Below are positions 44,170 through 52,942 of a stretch of 64,000 nt of DNA, piece by piece. Source of the DNA: Luteococcus sp048595755 (GTDB lineage: Bacteria > Actinomycetota > Actinomycetes > Propionibacteriales > Propionibacteriaceae); assembly GCF_048595755.1 (NCBI RefSeq), contig NZ_CP184360.1, forward strand, positions 806,001-870,000, read 5' to 3'. Under the pieces are notes generated by a model. It was given only the letters and a program-made list of their open reading frames with translations, searched no databases and had not been told where the DNA came from. Both the position numbers and the translations under genes were made by a program. The stretch's first letter is position 1. Each line of letters opens with the position of its first letter.

Positions 44170-45303
44170 TCAGCGCAGCACGTCATCTGCAGGCAGGAGC
44201 CAGCACTCGTCCAGGTCCAGTTGCAGGCGCACAGTGCGCCCCTCCTCCAGTGGCTTGCCCAGCGGGGATCGCACCGCCACGGTGCCCCGTTCGGTCTCCA
44301 CCACGTGCAGGAGATGGTCTCCTTGGAAGATCTCCTGCTGCAACAGGCCCACGTCGTCGTAGACCTCGTCGGTACGCCAGGCTCGCGCCGCCGAACGCAG
44401 CTGTCTGCTCTCCACGGACAGCGCATGGGGTCGCACCAGCAACCGGGCGCGCTGGGGCCGGTCCAGCAGGGCATCGTGGGCGTCGACCCAGCCACACACC
44501 CCCAGCGCTCGCACCCGGGCACGCACTGCACCCTGCCCCCCGCGCAGCTCTTCCACACCCACCTCAAGGAAGTTTGATCGCCCCAGCAATGCCGCCACCT
44601 CCGCCGTGACCGGCCGGGCGTGGACCTGCTGCGGGGTTCCCTGCTGCAACACCTTCCCGCGGGAGAGCACCAGCAGCCGGTCCCCACTCCCCAACGCCTC
44701 ACTCTGGTCATGGGTGACATGCACCATGGCGGTCCCGGTCCGTTGGCGGACCCGGCGCAACTGGCGGGTGAAGTCCAACCGCATGCGGTCTTCCAGGGCG
44801 GCCATCGGCTCGTCCAGAAGCAGTACCCGGGGACGGCTGACCAACGCTCGGGCCAGACTCACGCGGCGGCGTTGTCCTCCAGACAGCTGGTGCGGCAGGC
44901 GGCGTTCCAAGCCGGCCAATCCCAGGCGCAACATCGTCACCTGGACCCTTTCGTCGTGACGCGAGGTTTCGGGCCCACGCAGGCCGAGGCCGAAACCGAT
45001 GTTCTCCGCCACGTCCAGGTCACCGAACAGGTCTGCGTCCTGGAAGACCATGGCAACCCCGCGCTGGTGTGGGGGCCTCCGGGTGACATCCTGACCATCC
45101 AGAAGAATTTGCCCGGCGTGCAGCTCGTCAAGGCCAGCCAAGGCGCGCAGCAGCGTGCTCTTGCCACTGCCCGATGGTCCGACGACGCAGAGCGACTGGC
45201 CCGCGAACACATCGACGTCCACCCCCTCGATGATCGTGCGCTCCCCGATGCGACGGGTGAGACCGCGTGCCTGCAGGACCCTCGACAGCTGTGCTTGCTC
45301 CAT
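44170..45303 (-). CDS. ABC transporter ATP-binding protein (PotA/FbpC/AfuC type)
   Basis: A 377-residue ATPase from the start at 45303, which overlaps the permease stop by one base. Walker A GPSGSGKST, signature LSGGQRRRVSLARAL, Walker B VLLLDEP and switch His in HVTHDQSEA are present. Residues about 240-377 are a C-terminal TOBE/OB-like regulatory domain, as in ferric-iron, phosphonate and AfuC transporters. Partners are the fused permease and the anchored binding protein upstream. Confidence 0.9.
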   Translation of the reverse strand: MEQAQLSRVLQARGLTRRIGERTIIEGVDVDVFAGQSLCVVGPSGSGKSTLLRALAGLDELHAGQILLDGQDVTRRPPHQRGVAMVFQDADLFGDLDVAENIGFGLGLRGPETSRHDERVQVTMLRLGLAGLERRLPHQLSGGQRRRVSLARALVSRPRVLLLDEPMAALEDRMRLDFTRQLRRVRQRTGTAMVHVTHDQSEALGSGDRLLVLSRGKVLQQGTPQQVHARPVTAEVAALLGRSNFLEVGVEELRGGQGAVRARVRALGVCGWVDAHDALLDRPQRARLLVRPHALSVESRQLRSAARAWRTDEVYDDVGLLQQEIFQGDHLLHVVETERGTVAVRSPLGKPLEEGRTVRLQLDLDECWLLPADDVLR

Positions 45304-46907
45304 CACTCTTCCTCGACCCCCAATACCGGGGCGCACACCGCCATGACCAGGACACCGACGGCGGCGAGCCACACCGCCATCGCACAGGCCACCCCGACGC
45401 GACCGGCGTCAACCTCTGTCAGGGCTCGCACGCTGAGCAGTCCGACGTGGGAATTGGTCAGGAAGATCACCGAACCTACCGCCCCCAAGGTCCGCAACAG
45501 GCTGGTGCACAGGGCGCGACCCAGTTCCGGCGCCAACAGCGGCCACCAGTGGACCTGCAACCTGCTCCACGCGCCGGCCCCATGAAGCATGGCGGCGTCC
45601 CGCGCTACCCGAGGGTCCAGGTCAATCCGGGTCAGAAGGGCGGCAACCACTGACGGCACGCTGCGAAGCACATGCACCACCACCACGCCCACGGCGCTCA
45701 CCCACCCGAAGGTGCCGCCCGACCACCCACGTCCCTGGCCGGAGTGCACCAACAGCATCACCGAGAGCCCTACCAGCACACCTGGCAGGGCACCGAGCAG
45801 CCAGATGATCGTGCGCACCATGCGAGCCAGGCCTCCCCGGGTCTGGGCGGCCAGCGCGACGATCATGGCCGCGGCTCCTGTGAGGGGCAGGGCGAGAACG
45901 GCCAGCAGCAGGCTGTATCCAAAGGCCTCACCGTGCGCCCCGGACATCGCCTGGCGCAAGTGGACGATGCTGGGCTGCCAATCCACTCCGACGTTGGCCG
46001 TCACACTGCCAACCAGCACCGCCCCCAGGAGCATCACCTGCAGCAGGCCCACACCCCCTGCCAACAGCACCAGCACCCACTCACCCGCTGAAGGTTCGTG
46101 TCGGTGCGAGGGCGTGGCCGAACGCAGCAACCGGAAGCGACCCCGGCCCCCCAAGGGTCGGGCGGCCAAGTGCAGCACCAGCGCCGGGACGGCGAGCAGT
46201 AGGGCCAACATCGCGGCTCCCGCCAGGTCATACTCCGCTGCCACGGCCAGATGCACGCGGGAAGCCAGCACCGGAAAGCCGCCACCCAGCACCGTCGGGT
46301 TTGCAAGGTCCGTGATGGCTTCCACGAAGACGACCAGAGCGGTCGCAGCAGCCGCCGGAAGCAACCTCGGCCAGGCCACCCGCCGCCTGGCCCGCCCCCT
46401 GTCCAGCCCCAGCAGCCGAGCCTGGTCCATCAGCTGCGCGTCGACAGAGCGCTCCGCGGCCAGCATCGCCAGGTATGCGAAGGGCAGTACCTGCAGGGAT
46501 CCTGCCAGCACCAGTCCGGGAAGGCCATAGACGTCGAGCCCGGCGGGCACGACACGGCGCAGCAATCCATTGTTGCCCAGCAGGACCACCAGCCCCAAAG
46601 CCATGGTCCAGGCGGGGGTGACCAACGGCAGCAGCACGGCCACGTGCAGCACTCGTCGGCCGGGGAAGGACAGGTTCTGCACACCGGCCAGCAAGCCCGC
46701 AAATGCGGTCACGAGCGTGGCTTGACCCACCCCCAGCACCACGGTGTTGCCCAGCACGGGAGCCTGCCAGGCCAAGGTCGACAGCATCGCTCGTCGTCCC
46801 TCCAGCCCGGTTGCCCAGCGCAGGCTGGGTAGCAGGACCAGCGCCAGGCAGCAGGACACCAACACCAACGCCGCCAGGCGCACTGCATCAGAGGTCCGCA
46901 CCGTCAT
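45303..46907 (-). CDS. Fused ABC transporter permease (FbpB/ThiP/AfuB type)
   Basis: A 534-residue permease with about twelve helices made of two homologous halves, as in FbpB, ThiP and AfuB. Each half has an EAA-like coupling region: MDQARLLGLDRGRARRRVAWPRLLPAA near residues 175-200, and RDAAMLHGAGAWSRLQVHWWPLLAPELG near residues 440-470. It overlaps the genes on both sides and so is made with them. Confidence 0.88.
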   Translation of the reverse strand: MTVRTSDAVRLAALVLVSCCLALVLLPSLRWATGLEGRRAMLSTLAWQAPVLGNTVVLGVGQATLVTAFAGLLAGVQNLSFPGRRVLHVAVLLPLVTPAWTMALGLVVLLGNNGLLRRVVPAGLDVYGLPGLVLAGSLQVLPFAYLAMLAAERSVDAQLMDQARLLGLDRGRARRRVAWPRLLPAAAATALVVFVEAITDLANPTVLGGGFPVLASRVHLAVAAEYDLAGAAMLALLLAVPALVLHLAARPLGGRGRFRLLRSATPSHRHEPSAGEWVLVLLAGGVGLLQVMLLGAVLVGSVTANVGVDWQPSIVHLRQAMSGAHGEAFGYSLLLAVLALPLTGAAAMIVALAAQTRGGLARMVRTIIWLLGALPGVLVGLSVMLLVHSGQGRGWSGGTFGWVSAVGVVVVHVLRSVPSVVAALLTRIDLDPRVARDAAMLHGAGAWSRLQVHWWPLLAPELGRALCTSLLRTLGAVGSVIFLTNSHVGLLSVRALTEVDAGRVGVACAMAVWLAAVGVLVMAVCAPVLGVEEE

Positions 46908-47935
46908 GGCCGCACGCGCCGCACGAACTCGGCCACCAACCCTGCTCTCCGGTGGGCTGCCTCCTCGCCGACCGCCTCTAGCTCTCGTGTCCCAACGGGC
47001 AGCTCGAGCCGAGGGTCCGTGCGGGCACCGGGCAGCGTGGGCAGCTGTCTGGAAGAAGTCTCGGCACCTGCTTCCTGAGCCGTGGATCCGACGGCATGAT
47101 CGACGTAGCGGCGTGCCAGGTCAGGTTTGCGGGCTGAGGCGATGACCGCGACGGCACCGGTCTCGGTTCCGGTCAGCCCTCGCGGGTAACCGACCATGAG
47201 GTCCTTGAGCCCTTGGTCGTGGGCCTTGACACAGTGCTGGGTGAAGGTGACGGCAACGGCAGCCTCGCCCCTGCCCGCGATGCCGCTCGGCGCCATCCCC
47301 GAGCTGGTGAACTGCAGCACATTGGGGCGCAACCGCTCAAACCACTGCATCGCCTGCTCCTGGTCTCCCGCACGCTGGACCATCGTCCACAGCATCGCGT
47401 AACCGGTACCAGAGGTGCGCGGGTCGGGCAGTGTCACCTGTCCGCGCAACCGGGGATCGAGCAGGTCCCCCCACTCGTCGGGCGGAGCGACGCCGAGCCG
47501 ACGCAGCACTCGTTGGTTGGAGCAAAAGCCCAGCATCCCCCGGTAGACGCCGGTCCAACTGTCGTCGACCGCCCGGTAACGGGACGGGATGCCGGCAGAG
47601 GCAGGGCTGCGGTAGGGCACCAGCAGCCCACGGGACCGCGCCACCTCGTATAGATCGGACGTGCCACCGTGCCACACGTCGAACTCTCCGTCTGCCCGCT
47701 GCACCGCAGCCAAGGCCTGACCGGAGCTCATCCGCACCATGTCCACACCCACCCCAGTGGCCTCGGTGAAGCCACGGGCCCATTGCTGACAGATGTCTTC
47801 GATGGAGCTGCACACCACGCCCAACCTGGGACCACGACCGGGAACGCCCACCACCAGTACCCCCACCAGCAGTAGGGCGAGCCAGACCGAAAGTGCACGA
47901 CGAATCCAGGCCCGGCGCAGCTCGGCCGTCATCAT
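46904..47935 (-). CDS. Membrane-anchored extracytoplasmic binding protein (AfuA/PgtC/HptA-like)
   Basis: A 343-residue protein from one of two adjacent ATGs (47935 or 47932) that overlap the response-regulator stop. A single N-terminal helix (about 15-32) anchors it; there is no lipobox. The body fits the iron/organophosphate SBP group: VVCSSIEDICQQWARGFTEATGV, SSGQALAAVQ, FDVWHGGTSD, DPRTSGTGYAMLWTM, GRGEAAVAVTF. Relatives bind sugar phosphates (AfuA), phosphoglycerate (PgtC) or sense hexose phosphate for a kinase (HptA). It is placed between the sensor pair and the ABC genes, so it could deliver ligand to both. Confidence 0.82.
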   Translation of the reverse strand: MMTAELRRAWIRRALSVWLALLLVGVLVVGVPGRGPRLGVVCSSIEDICQQWARGFTEATGVGVDMVRMSSGQALAAVQRADGEFDVWHGGTSDLYEVARSRGLLVPYRSPASAGIPSRYRAVDDSWTGVYRGMLGFCSNQRVLRRLGVAPPDEWGDLLDPRLRGQVTLPDPRTSGTGYAMLWTMVQRAGDQEQAMQWFERLRPNVLQFTSSGMAPSGIAGRGEAAVAVTFTQHCVKAHDQGLKDLMVGYPRGLTGTETGAVAVIASARKPDLARRYVDHAVGSTAQEAGAETSSRQLPTLPGARTDPRLELPVGTRELEAVGEEAAHRRAGLVAEFVRRVRP

Positions 47936-48648
47936 GGCAGCGGGGCCTGCGGCTCGTCGAGCCGGACCATCAGGTAACCGGTACCGCGTACCGCCGTGAT
48001 CCACTCCCGTTCCACGCCCAGATGCTGGCGCAGTCTGTAGACGGTGGTCTTGATCATGTCCCGGCCACCATGCTGCTCACCGGTCGCCCACACCTCGTTG
48101 AGCAGCTCGGCCCAGGTCACCACCTGCCCAGCACGCCGGGCCAGGGCCACCAGAAGGCGCAGTTCCACGTCGCTGAGCTGCACACGCCGTTGTTCCAAAC
48201 GCACCTCACGACGCGCCGGATCGATGCGCAGCGGACCGTTGACCACCACCTCTCCCGCCGACGGCGCCCGATCCCGGGTGCGTCGAACGATGGCCTGGGC
48301 CCGCAGTGCCAGCTCCCGTGGAGAGAAGGGCTTGGTGACGTAGTCATCGGCACCAGCGAGCAGTCCGGCGATGCGGTCCTGTTCGGTGGTGCGTGCCGTG
48401 AGCATCATGACAGGTACGTCGCTGGTGACGCGCACCCTCTCGCACAATTGCACTCCCGAGGCCCCGGGCAGGGTCACGTCGAGCACCAGCAGGTCGAAGT
48501 GCTCAGCGCGCAACCGGGACCACGCCTGTTCGGCGCTGCGGGCGCTGACAACCTCGAAACCCTGGGTCTCCAGCGCAAAGCCGACGATTCCCAACATCTG
48601 GGTCTCGTCGTCCACCACCAGAGCGCGCGGTGCCGTCTCGTTCATCAC
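47932..48648 (-). CDS. OmpR-family response regulator
   Basis: A 238-residue protein. The receiver domain has Asp57 in LLVLDVTLPG as the phosphoacceptor, acidic DD near residue 13-14 and Lys in VTKPF. The C-terminal winged helix (about 140-235) has the recognition pattern WAELLNEVWATG and TVYRLRQHLG. It overlaps the kinase and binding-protein genes by 4 bases. The likely targets are the island promoters. Confidence 0.92.
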   Translation of the reverse strand: MMNETAPRALVVDDETQMLGIVGFALETQGFEVVSARSAEQAWSRLRAEHFDLLVLDVTLPGASGVQLCERVRVTSDVPVMMLTARTTEQDRIAGLLAGADDYVTKPFSPRELALRAQAIVRRTRDRAPSAGEVVVNGPLRIDPARREVRLEQRRVQLSDVELRLLVALARRAGQVVTWAELLNEVWATGEQHGGRDMIKTTVYRLRQHLGVEREWITAVRGTGYLMVRLDEPQAPLP

Positions 48649-49469
48649 GATCCTCCCGCTCGGTGCTCGTCGACTGCGTACAGCGGCAACGCCAGCAGAA
48701 TCGCCGTCCCCTGCCCCGGGACACTATCCACCAGGATGCGCCCGCCGTGCCGGTTCACGATCTGCCGGGTGATCATCATTCCCAACCCCGTGCCCGGCCG
48801 TCGGGACTGGCCCACCGCATAGGGCTCGAAGAGCCGGCCCCGCTCTTCCTCGCCCATGCCTTGGCCCTCGTCGCTGACCTGCAGTATTGCCTCGTCCTCA
48901 CTCGCCGACACCTCCACGGTGACCCTGCCGGGCTCGCCGGCGTGACGCACGGCATTGTTCACCAGATTCCACAGCGCTTGGCGCAACAGGTCCGGATCCG
49001 CCCAGAGCTGGATGGGCGGGCCCTGGTCCACCAGCACGAGCGGGGTGGCCGTGATCCGCCGAACCTCCCGGACCGTCGCCCGTACCAACGAGCGCAGTTC
49101 CACCTGCTCCGGGCGCAGCTCGAAGATCTCCGCCTCGATCTGCGCCTCCACAAGCAGGTCCTCGGCCATCGCCACCACCTGGCGTGAGTTCGATGCGATG
49201 GTGTTGACAAATTCCAGCTGGCGTTCATTGAGCGGCCCCGGACTCTGCTCGGCGAGCAGCTCCGCGGCACCGCTGATCAGCGCGAGCGGGGTTCGCACCT
49301 CATGACCGAAGACATTGGGTCTCTCCACGCGTTGCTCGACGAGTTCGGCAAGCCGGGCCTGGGAACGGGCCATCCGGGCCAGCGCCCTTCGCTCCCGCAA
49401 CCACAGCAGAACGAACACGACATTGGTGGCCAGTAGCACCGACGTGATCGTCACCAACCCGTACCCCAT
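48645..49469 (-). CDS. Sensor histidine kinase with a single N-terminal helix
   Basis: A 274-residue kinase; the start at 49469 is chosen because it begins directly with the helix (residues 4-24), though an ATG at 49520 is in frame. The H-box is FGHEVRTPL with His56; the N-box is NLVNNAVRHA; G-boxes are VSDEGQGM and GTGLGMM. There is no extracellular sensor domain, so the signal must come from a partner such as the anchored binding protein, as in HptS-HptA. It is the first gene of the island operon. Confidence 0.9.
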   Translation of the reverse strand: MGYGLVTITSVLLATNVVFVLLWLRERRALARMARSQARLAELVEQRVERPNVFGHEVRTPLALISGAAELLAEQSPGPLNERQLEFVNTIASNSRQVVAMAEDLLVEAQIEAEIFELRPEQVELRSLVRATVREVRRITATPLVLVDQGPPIQLWADPDLLRQALWNLVNNAVRHAGEPGRVTVEVSASEDEAILQVSDEGQGMGEEERGRLFEPYAVGQSRRPGTGLGMMITRQIVNRHGGRILVDSVPGQGTAILLALPLYAVDEHRAGGS

Positions 49470-49544
49470 CGAGCCATCCTCGCACGAGGCTGCTGGCACC
49501 CGGGAAGTGCTCAGAGTCAAGGATGGACTCTCACCTCTACCCTT

Positions 49545-49628
49545 GGTGGCCAGCTGACCCGCGTCACATGACCATTTGGATGGCCGTGGTGGCCTCGCCC
49601 AGGAAGCGAGCCACCACGGCCTTCTCGT
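49545..49628. repeat. 84-bp direct repeat, right copy (DR-R)
   Basis: Same sequence as 42544-42627 with two mismatches. It begins with a 12-base fragment of the carD 3' end, followed by the real 3' end of the marR gene at 49564. Confidence 0.95.
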
Positions 49629-50085
49629 CCTCGGAGAGTTTCGTGTCGGCCGCCTGCAACGCCGTGAACATCGGCGTCAACAGCCGTCCGGCCTCCTGTC
49701 GCCCCACCTCGGTCAGGCTGAGCACCGTTCGGCGACGATCGGTGGGGTGAGGTTCACGTTCCACGTGACCGCGAGCCACCAGTCGGTCGATGATGCCGGT
49801 CGCCGCTGCCGCCGTCACGCCCAGATGCCGGGCCAGCTCGGCGGGCCCCAGCCGGTGCCGCGAGAGACTGCGCAGGGCGTGCAGCTCGCTCTCACTGAGC
49901 TGGGCGCGTCGCGCCAGGGCAGGCTGCGCAGCCATGGCGGCATCGACGAGGGAGTCCAGGGCCAACAGCGCAGCCGAGGGTTGCCACTGCGGCACCGCGC
50001 CGCGCGCCAGCTCCGAGCGCTCCGCCGGCGAACGGTCCTCGTCCGGCCGGCCAGGGGCTGGCCCTGTCATCGCACCCTCGCCCAT
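49564..50085 (-). CDS. MarR-family transcriptional regulator
   Basis: A 173-residue regulator. The winged helix runs about residues 65-130 (LSESELHALRSLSRHRLGPAELARHLGVTAAAATGIIDRLVARGHVEREPHPTDRRRTV), with the wing D-R-R-R. The first 35 residues are an Arg/Glu-rich tail. A start at 50070 is an alternative. It is divergent from the MMPL transporter gene with only 55 bases between them, the usual arrangement for a repressor and its efflux pump. Its stop codon and last codons lie in the 84-bp repeat. Confidence 0.88.
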   Translation of the reverse strand: MGEGAMTGPAPGRPDEDRSPAERSELARGAVPQWQPSAALLALDSLVDAAMAAQPALARRAQLSESELHALRSLSRHRLGPAELARHLGVTAAAATGIIDRLVARGHVEREPHPTDRRRTVLSLTEVGRQEAGRLLTPMFTALQAADTKLSEDEKAVVARFLGEATTAIQMVM

Positions 50086-50140
50086 CTTGTTACCCTTCTT
50101 GGTGGTTCACGAATCTAACGATCTTTCGAGGCGGTACCGC

Positions 50141-52243
50141 ATGGGCAGCACGCCTGCATCATCTCAACATTCTCCCGGATCGGCGCAGCACAGCCGGAGC
50201 CGTCGACTTGGCTGGCCGTTGCTCGCCTTGGCCCTGCTGCTGGCTGCCGTCGCCACGATGGTCGCCCTGGGCGAGGCCACGCGGGACCGTTCCGCGCTGG
50301 ACTCGCTCCCCGCGGGGAGCCAGTCTGCGGCCGTGGCCGAGGCGCGGAAGCAGCTGCCCGACCAGGACACCAGCCAGGCGATCGTGTTGTTCACCAGCCA
50401 GGAGAAGCTGACGCCACAGGCCATGGGCATCGTCTCGCGCAAGGCCGCCGAACTCACCGGCCTCCCCAAGCCGCCCATCATCCCCAGCCAGGACGGCACC
50501 GCGGTGATCGTGCCGGTGACCGTGCAGGGAGTGGGCGCCACCGACTACGACGAGCAGGTCACCAGCCTGCGCGAGAAGTCCCGCACCGGTCTGCCCGAAG
50601 GGGTCAGCGCCCAGGTCACCGGGCCCGCCGCGGTGCAGACAGACCTGGGCGCCGTCTTCGACGGTGCCAACTTCAAGTTGCTGGGCACCACGGCGCTGGT
50701 GGTGGCCATCCTGCTGGTGTTCACCTATCGCTCCCCGGTGCTGTGGTTGATCCCGCTGTTGGTGGTGGGCGTCGCGGATCGCTTGGCGGCCGTCCTGGCC
50801 ACCCACGTGTTGGCCGCCCTGGGCATGGCCTGGGATGAGTCGACCACCGGGATCCTCTCCGTGCTGGTCTTCGGGGCCGGCACCGACTATGCGCTGCTGC
50901 TGATCTCTCGCTACCGTGACGAACTGCGGCGCCACGAGGACCGGCACGACGCGATCCGGGTGGCGGCTCGTCGCACCGTCGAACCGGTCATCGCCAGCGC
51001 CTCCACCGTCTTCGTGGGCCTGCTGACCCTGGTGCTCTCCCTGGTCCCGGCCACGCGCGGCCTGGGGCTGGCGTGTGCCGTCGGCGTGCTGGTGGCCGCC
51101 TTCTTCGTCCTCGTGGTGCTGCCCGGGGCCCTGGTGGCCTTCGGCCGGTGGATCTTCTGGCCCCGCACGCCCGTGGTGGGCGAGGCCTCGATCGCCGACG
51201 GCGACTCGGTGTGGGCCAAGGTGGGCCGCTTCGTCGAGGGGCAGCCCGGCCGGGTGGCCCTGGGATCCACGGTCTTGCTGGCACTGGCGGCCATCGGCAT
51301 GGGATCGATCCAGACCGGACTGGCACCCTCCGACCAGTTCATGGACAAGCCCGAGTCCATCGTCGCCGCCGACAAGTTGGCCGAGTCCTTCCCCGCCGGG
51401 GCGGCCAATCCGACGATCATCACCACCACCCCGCAGCAGGTCGAGGCCGTGACCGCACGGATCAAGGGCATCGACGGGATCAGCCAGGTCCGTCCCGCCG
51501 GCGTGGGCGAATCGGTGGCAGAGCTGCAGGTGGTCACCGATGCCTCCCCGGGCAGCGCCGAGTCCGATGACCAGGTGCGCGCGATCCGCGAGGCACTGCA
51601 CGGACTGCCCGAGACCGCCGTCGGCGGCACCGAGGCGCAGCGCCTTGACCAGGCCGACGCGAATGCCCGAGACCGCATGGTGATCTTCCCGGTGGTGCTG
51701 GGCCTGGTCTTCCTGGCCCTGGTGCTCTTGCTGCGCTCGCTGGTGGCCCCGGTGATCCTGGTGGCCACGGTGCTGCTCACCTATGTCTCGGCGCTCGGTC
51801 TGGCCTGGTGGGCCTTCACCGGCCTGCTGGGCTTCGAACGGATGGACGGCACGGTGCCGCTCTACGCCTTCGTCTTCCTGGTGGCCCTGGGCGTCGACTA
51901 CAACATCTTCCTGATCACCCGGGCCAGCGAGGAGTCGCGCGAACACGGAGCACATCGCGGCATGCTGCGGGCCCTGACCGCCACCGGTGGCGTGATCACC
52001 AGCGCCGGCATCCTGCTGGCCTCGGTCTTCGCGGTGCTCGGCGTGCTGCCACTGGTGGTGCTGGCCCAGGTGGGCGTGGTGATCTTCATCGGCGTGCTGC
52101 TGGACACCCTGGTGGTGCGCACCGTCCTGGTGCCTTCCCTGGGACTGCTGCTGGGTGATCGTTTCTGGTGGCCGCGACGGGTCGGTCTCGATTCGTCCGG
52201 GACGCCCGTCGTGCGCCCGCGGCGTGCCATCGTGCAGGATTGA
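50141..52243 (+). CDS. MMPL/RND-family transporter
   Basis: A 700-residue transporter with twelve helices in a 1+5+1+5 pattern and two extracytoplasmic loops (about 45-185 and 400-515). The motifs GAGTDYALLLISRYRDE in the first half and GVDYNIFLITRASEES in the second, with their Asp-Tyr pairs, are the MMPL proton-relay signatures. Close relatives export lipids, drugs or siderophores. Its start at 50141 is 55 bases from the divergent marR gene, which is the probable repressor. Confidence 0.92.
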   Translation: MGSTPASSQHSPGSAQHSRSRRLGWPLLALALLLAAVATMVALGEATRDRSALDSLPAGSQSAAVAEARKQLPDQDTSQAIVLFTSQEKLTPQAMGIVSRKAAELTGLPKPPIIPSQDGTAVIVPVTVQGVGATDYDEQVTSLREKSRTGLPEGVSAQVTGPAAVQTDLGAVFDGANFKLLGTTALVVAILLVFTYRSPVLWLIPLLVVGVADRLAAVLATHVLAALGMAWDESTTGILSVLVFGAGTDYALLLISRYRDELRRHEDRHDAIRVAARRTVEPVIASASTVFVGLLTLVLSLVPATRGLGLACAVGVLVAAFFVLVVLPGALVAFGRWIFWPRTPVVGEASIADGDSVWAKVGRFVEGQPGRVALGSTVLLALAAIGMGSIQTGLAPSDQFMDKPESIVAADKLAESFPAGAANPTIITTTPQQVEAVTARIKGIDGISQVRPAGVGESVAELQVVTDASPGSAESDDQVRAIREALHGLPETAVGGTEAQRLDQADANARDRMVIFPVVLGLVFLALVLLLRSLVAPVILVATVLLTYVSALGLAWWAFTGLLGFERMDGTVPLYAFVFLVALGVDYNIFLITRASEESREHGAHRGMLRALTATGGVITSAGILLASVFAVLGVLPLVVLAQVGVVIFIGVLLDTLVVRTVLVPSLGLLLGDRFWWPRRVGLDSSGTPVVRPRRAIVQD

Positions 52244-52246
52244 CGC

Positions 52247-52435
52247 ATGCCTGCACGTTTCATCGAGAGCCACCCCTGCCAGGACGGATGCGGCATCATC
52301 AAGACCAAGGACCGCGTCGAGGGTGCCCCCGTCTATCGCTGCCCTGGTTGCGATTCCCGCTGGATCGAACTCAACGAACGCTCCACCGAGGAGCAGCCCG
52401 ACAAGAGAAGGCTCGGCCTTCCCAAGCTGCGCTGA
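52247..52435 (+). CDS. Small zinc-ribbon protein
   Basis: A 62-residue protein that starts three bases after the MMPL stop. PCQDGC and YRCPGCDSRW give two cysteine pairs, a probable zinc ribbon. The ends are charged (KDRVEG; EEQPDKRRLG). It has no other domain. The tight spacing argues that it is translated with the transporter. Function unknown. Confidence 0.68.
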   Translation: MPARFIESHPCQDGCGIIKTKDRVEGAPVYRCPGCDSRWIELNERSTEEQPDKRRLGLPKLR

Positions 52436-52495
52436 TCCGGCGCCGCCCTGACGACGAACTGCCCGCTGTCAGGGCACCGACATAGAGTGGGACAC

Positions 52496-52939
52496 ATGAT
52501 CGAGACCGGCCGCCTGGACCCCGCGGAGGGCCCCGACGACAAGCCTCGCCTGCCTGCCCCGGGGTTGCTCAAGGCACGGGGGGTTCCCGAGTCGATGATC
52601 GACGATGTCTCCCGTCCTCCGGCCGTGCAGCACAACCGGACGGTGGTGGCGCTGGCGCTGGCAGCCCTCACCCTGTTCGGCGTCAGCACCTCGCTGCTGG
52701 GCCTGGGGGTGCTGAGGATGACACGCCCGTGCCGGATGGGCTGCGCCCCCGACTCCACCGAGAGCATCGCCCGCTGGGTGCTGCTGGTCGCACCCGCGGC
52801 AGTCAGCGTGCTGGCTGCCTTGGCCACCCTGAGGCGCGCCCACTGGCGTCGGCCGCGCCCCTGGCTGCCCGCCGTGCTCGGCTGCCTGGCTGGTGTGCTG
52901 TGCGTCTATGTCGGATCGGTGCTGCTGGGGGTGGCCTGA
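52496..52939 (+). CDS. Three-helix membrane protein of unknown function
   Basis: A 147-residue protein with a 45-residue polar N-terminus (LPAPGLLKARGVPESMIDD) and three helices (about 48-72, 92-110, 122-145). Two cysteines in the loop CRMGC may face outward. No family is recognised. It is three bases before the fructosamine-kinase-like gene, so they may be expressed together. Confidence 0.65.
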   Translation: MIETGRLDPAEGPDDKPRLPAPGLLKARGVPESMIDDVSRPPAVQHNRTVVALALAALTLFGVSTSLLGLGVLRMTRPCRMGCAPDSTESIARWVLLVAPAAVSVLAALATLRRAHWRRPRPWLPAVLGCLAGVLCVYVGSVLLGVA

Positions 52940-52942
52940 GCC

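Larger units (their letters stand above)
42628..49544. mobile_element. Repeat-flanked ~7-kb insertion with an organophosphate transport/sensing operon
   Basis: The segment lies between the two 84-bp repeats and contains six genes all read leftwards: histidine kinase, response regulator, binding protein, permease, ABC ATPase and MFS transporter. No transposase or integrase is present. The repeats look like a duplicated carD/marR junction. Confidence 0.6.
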
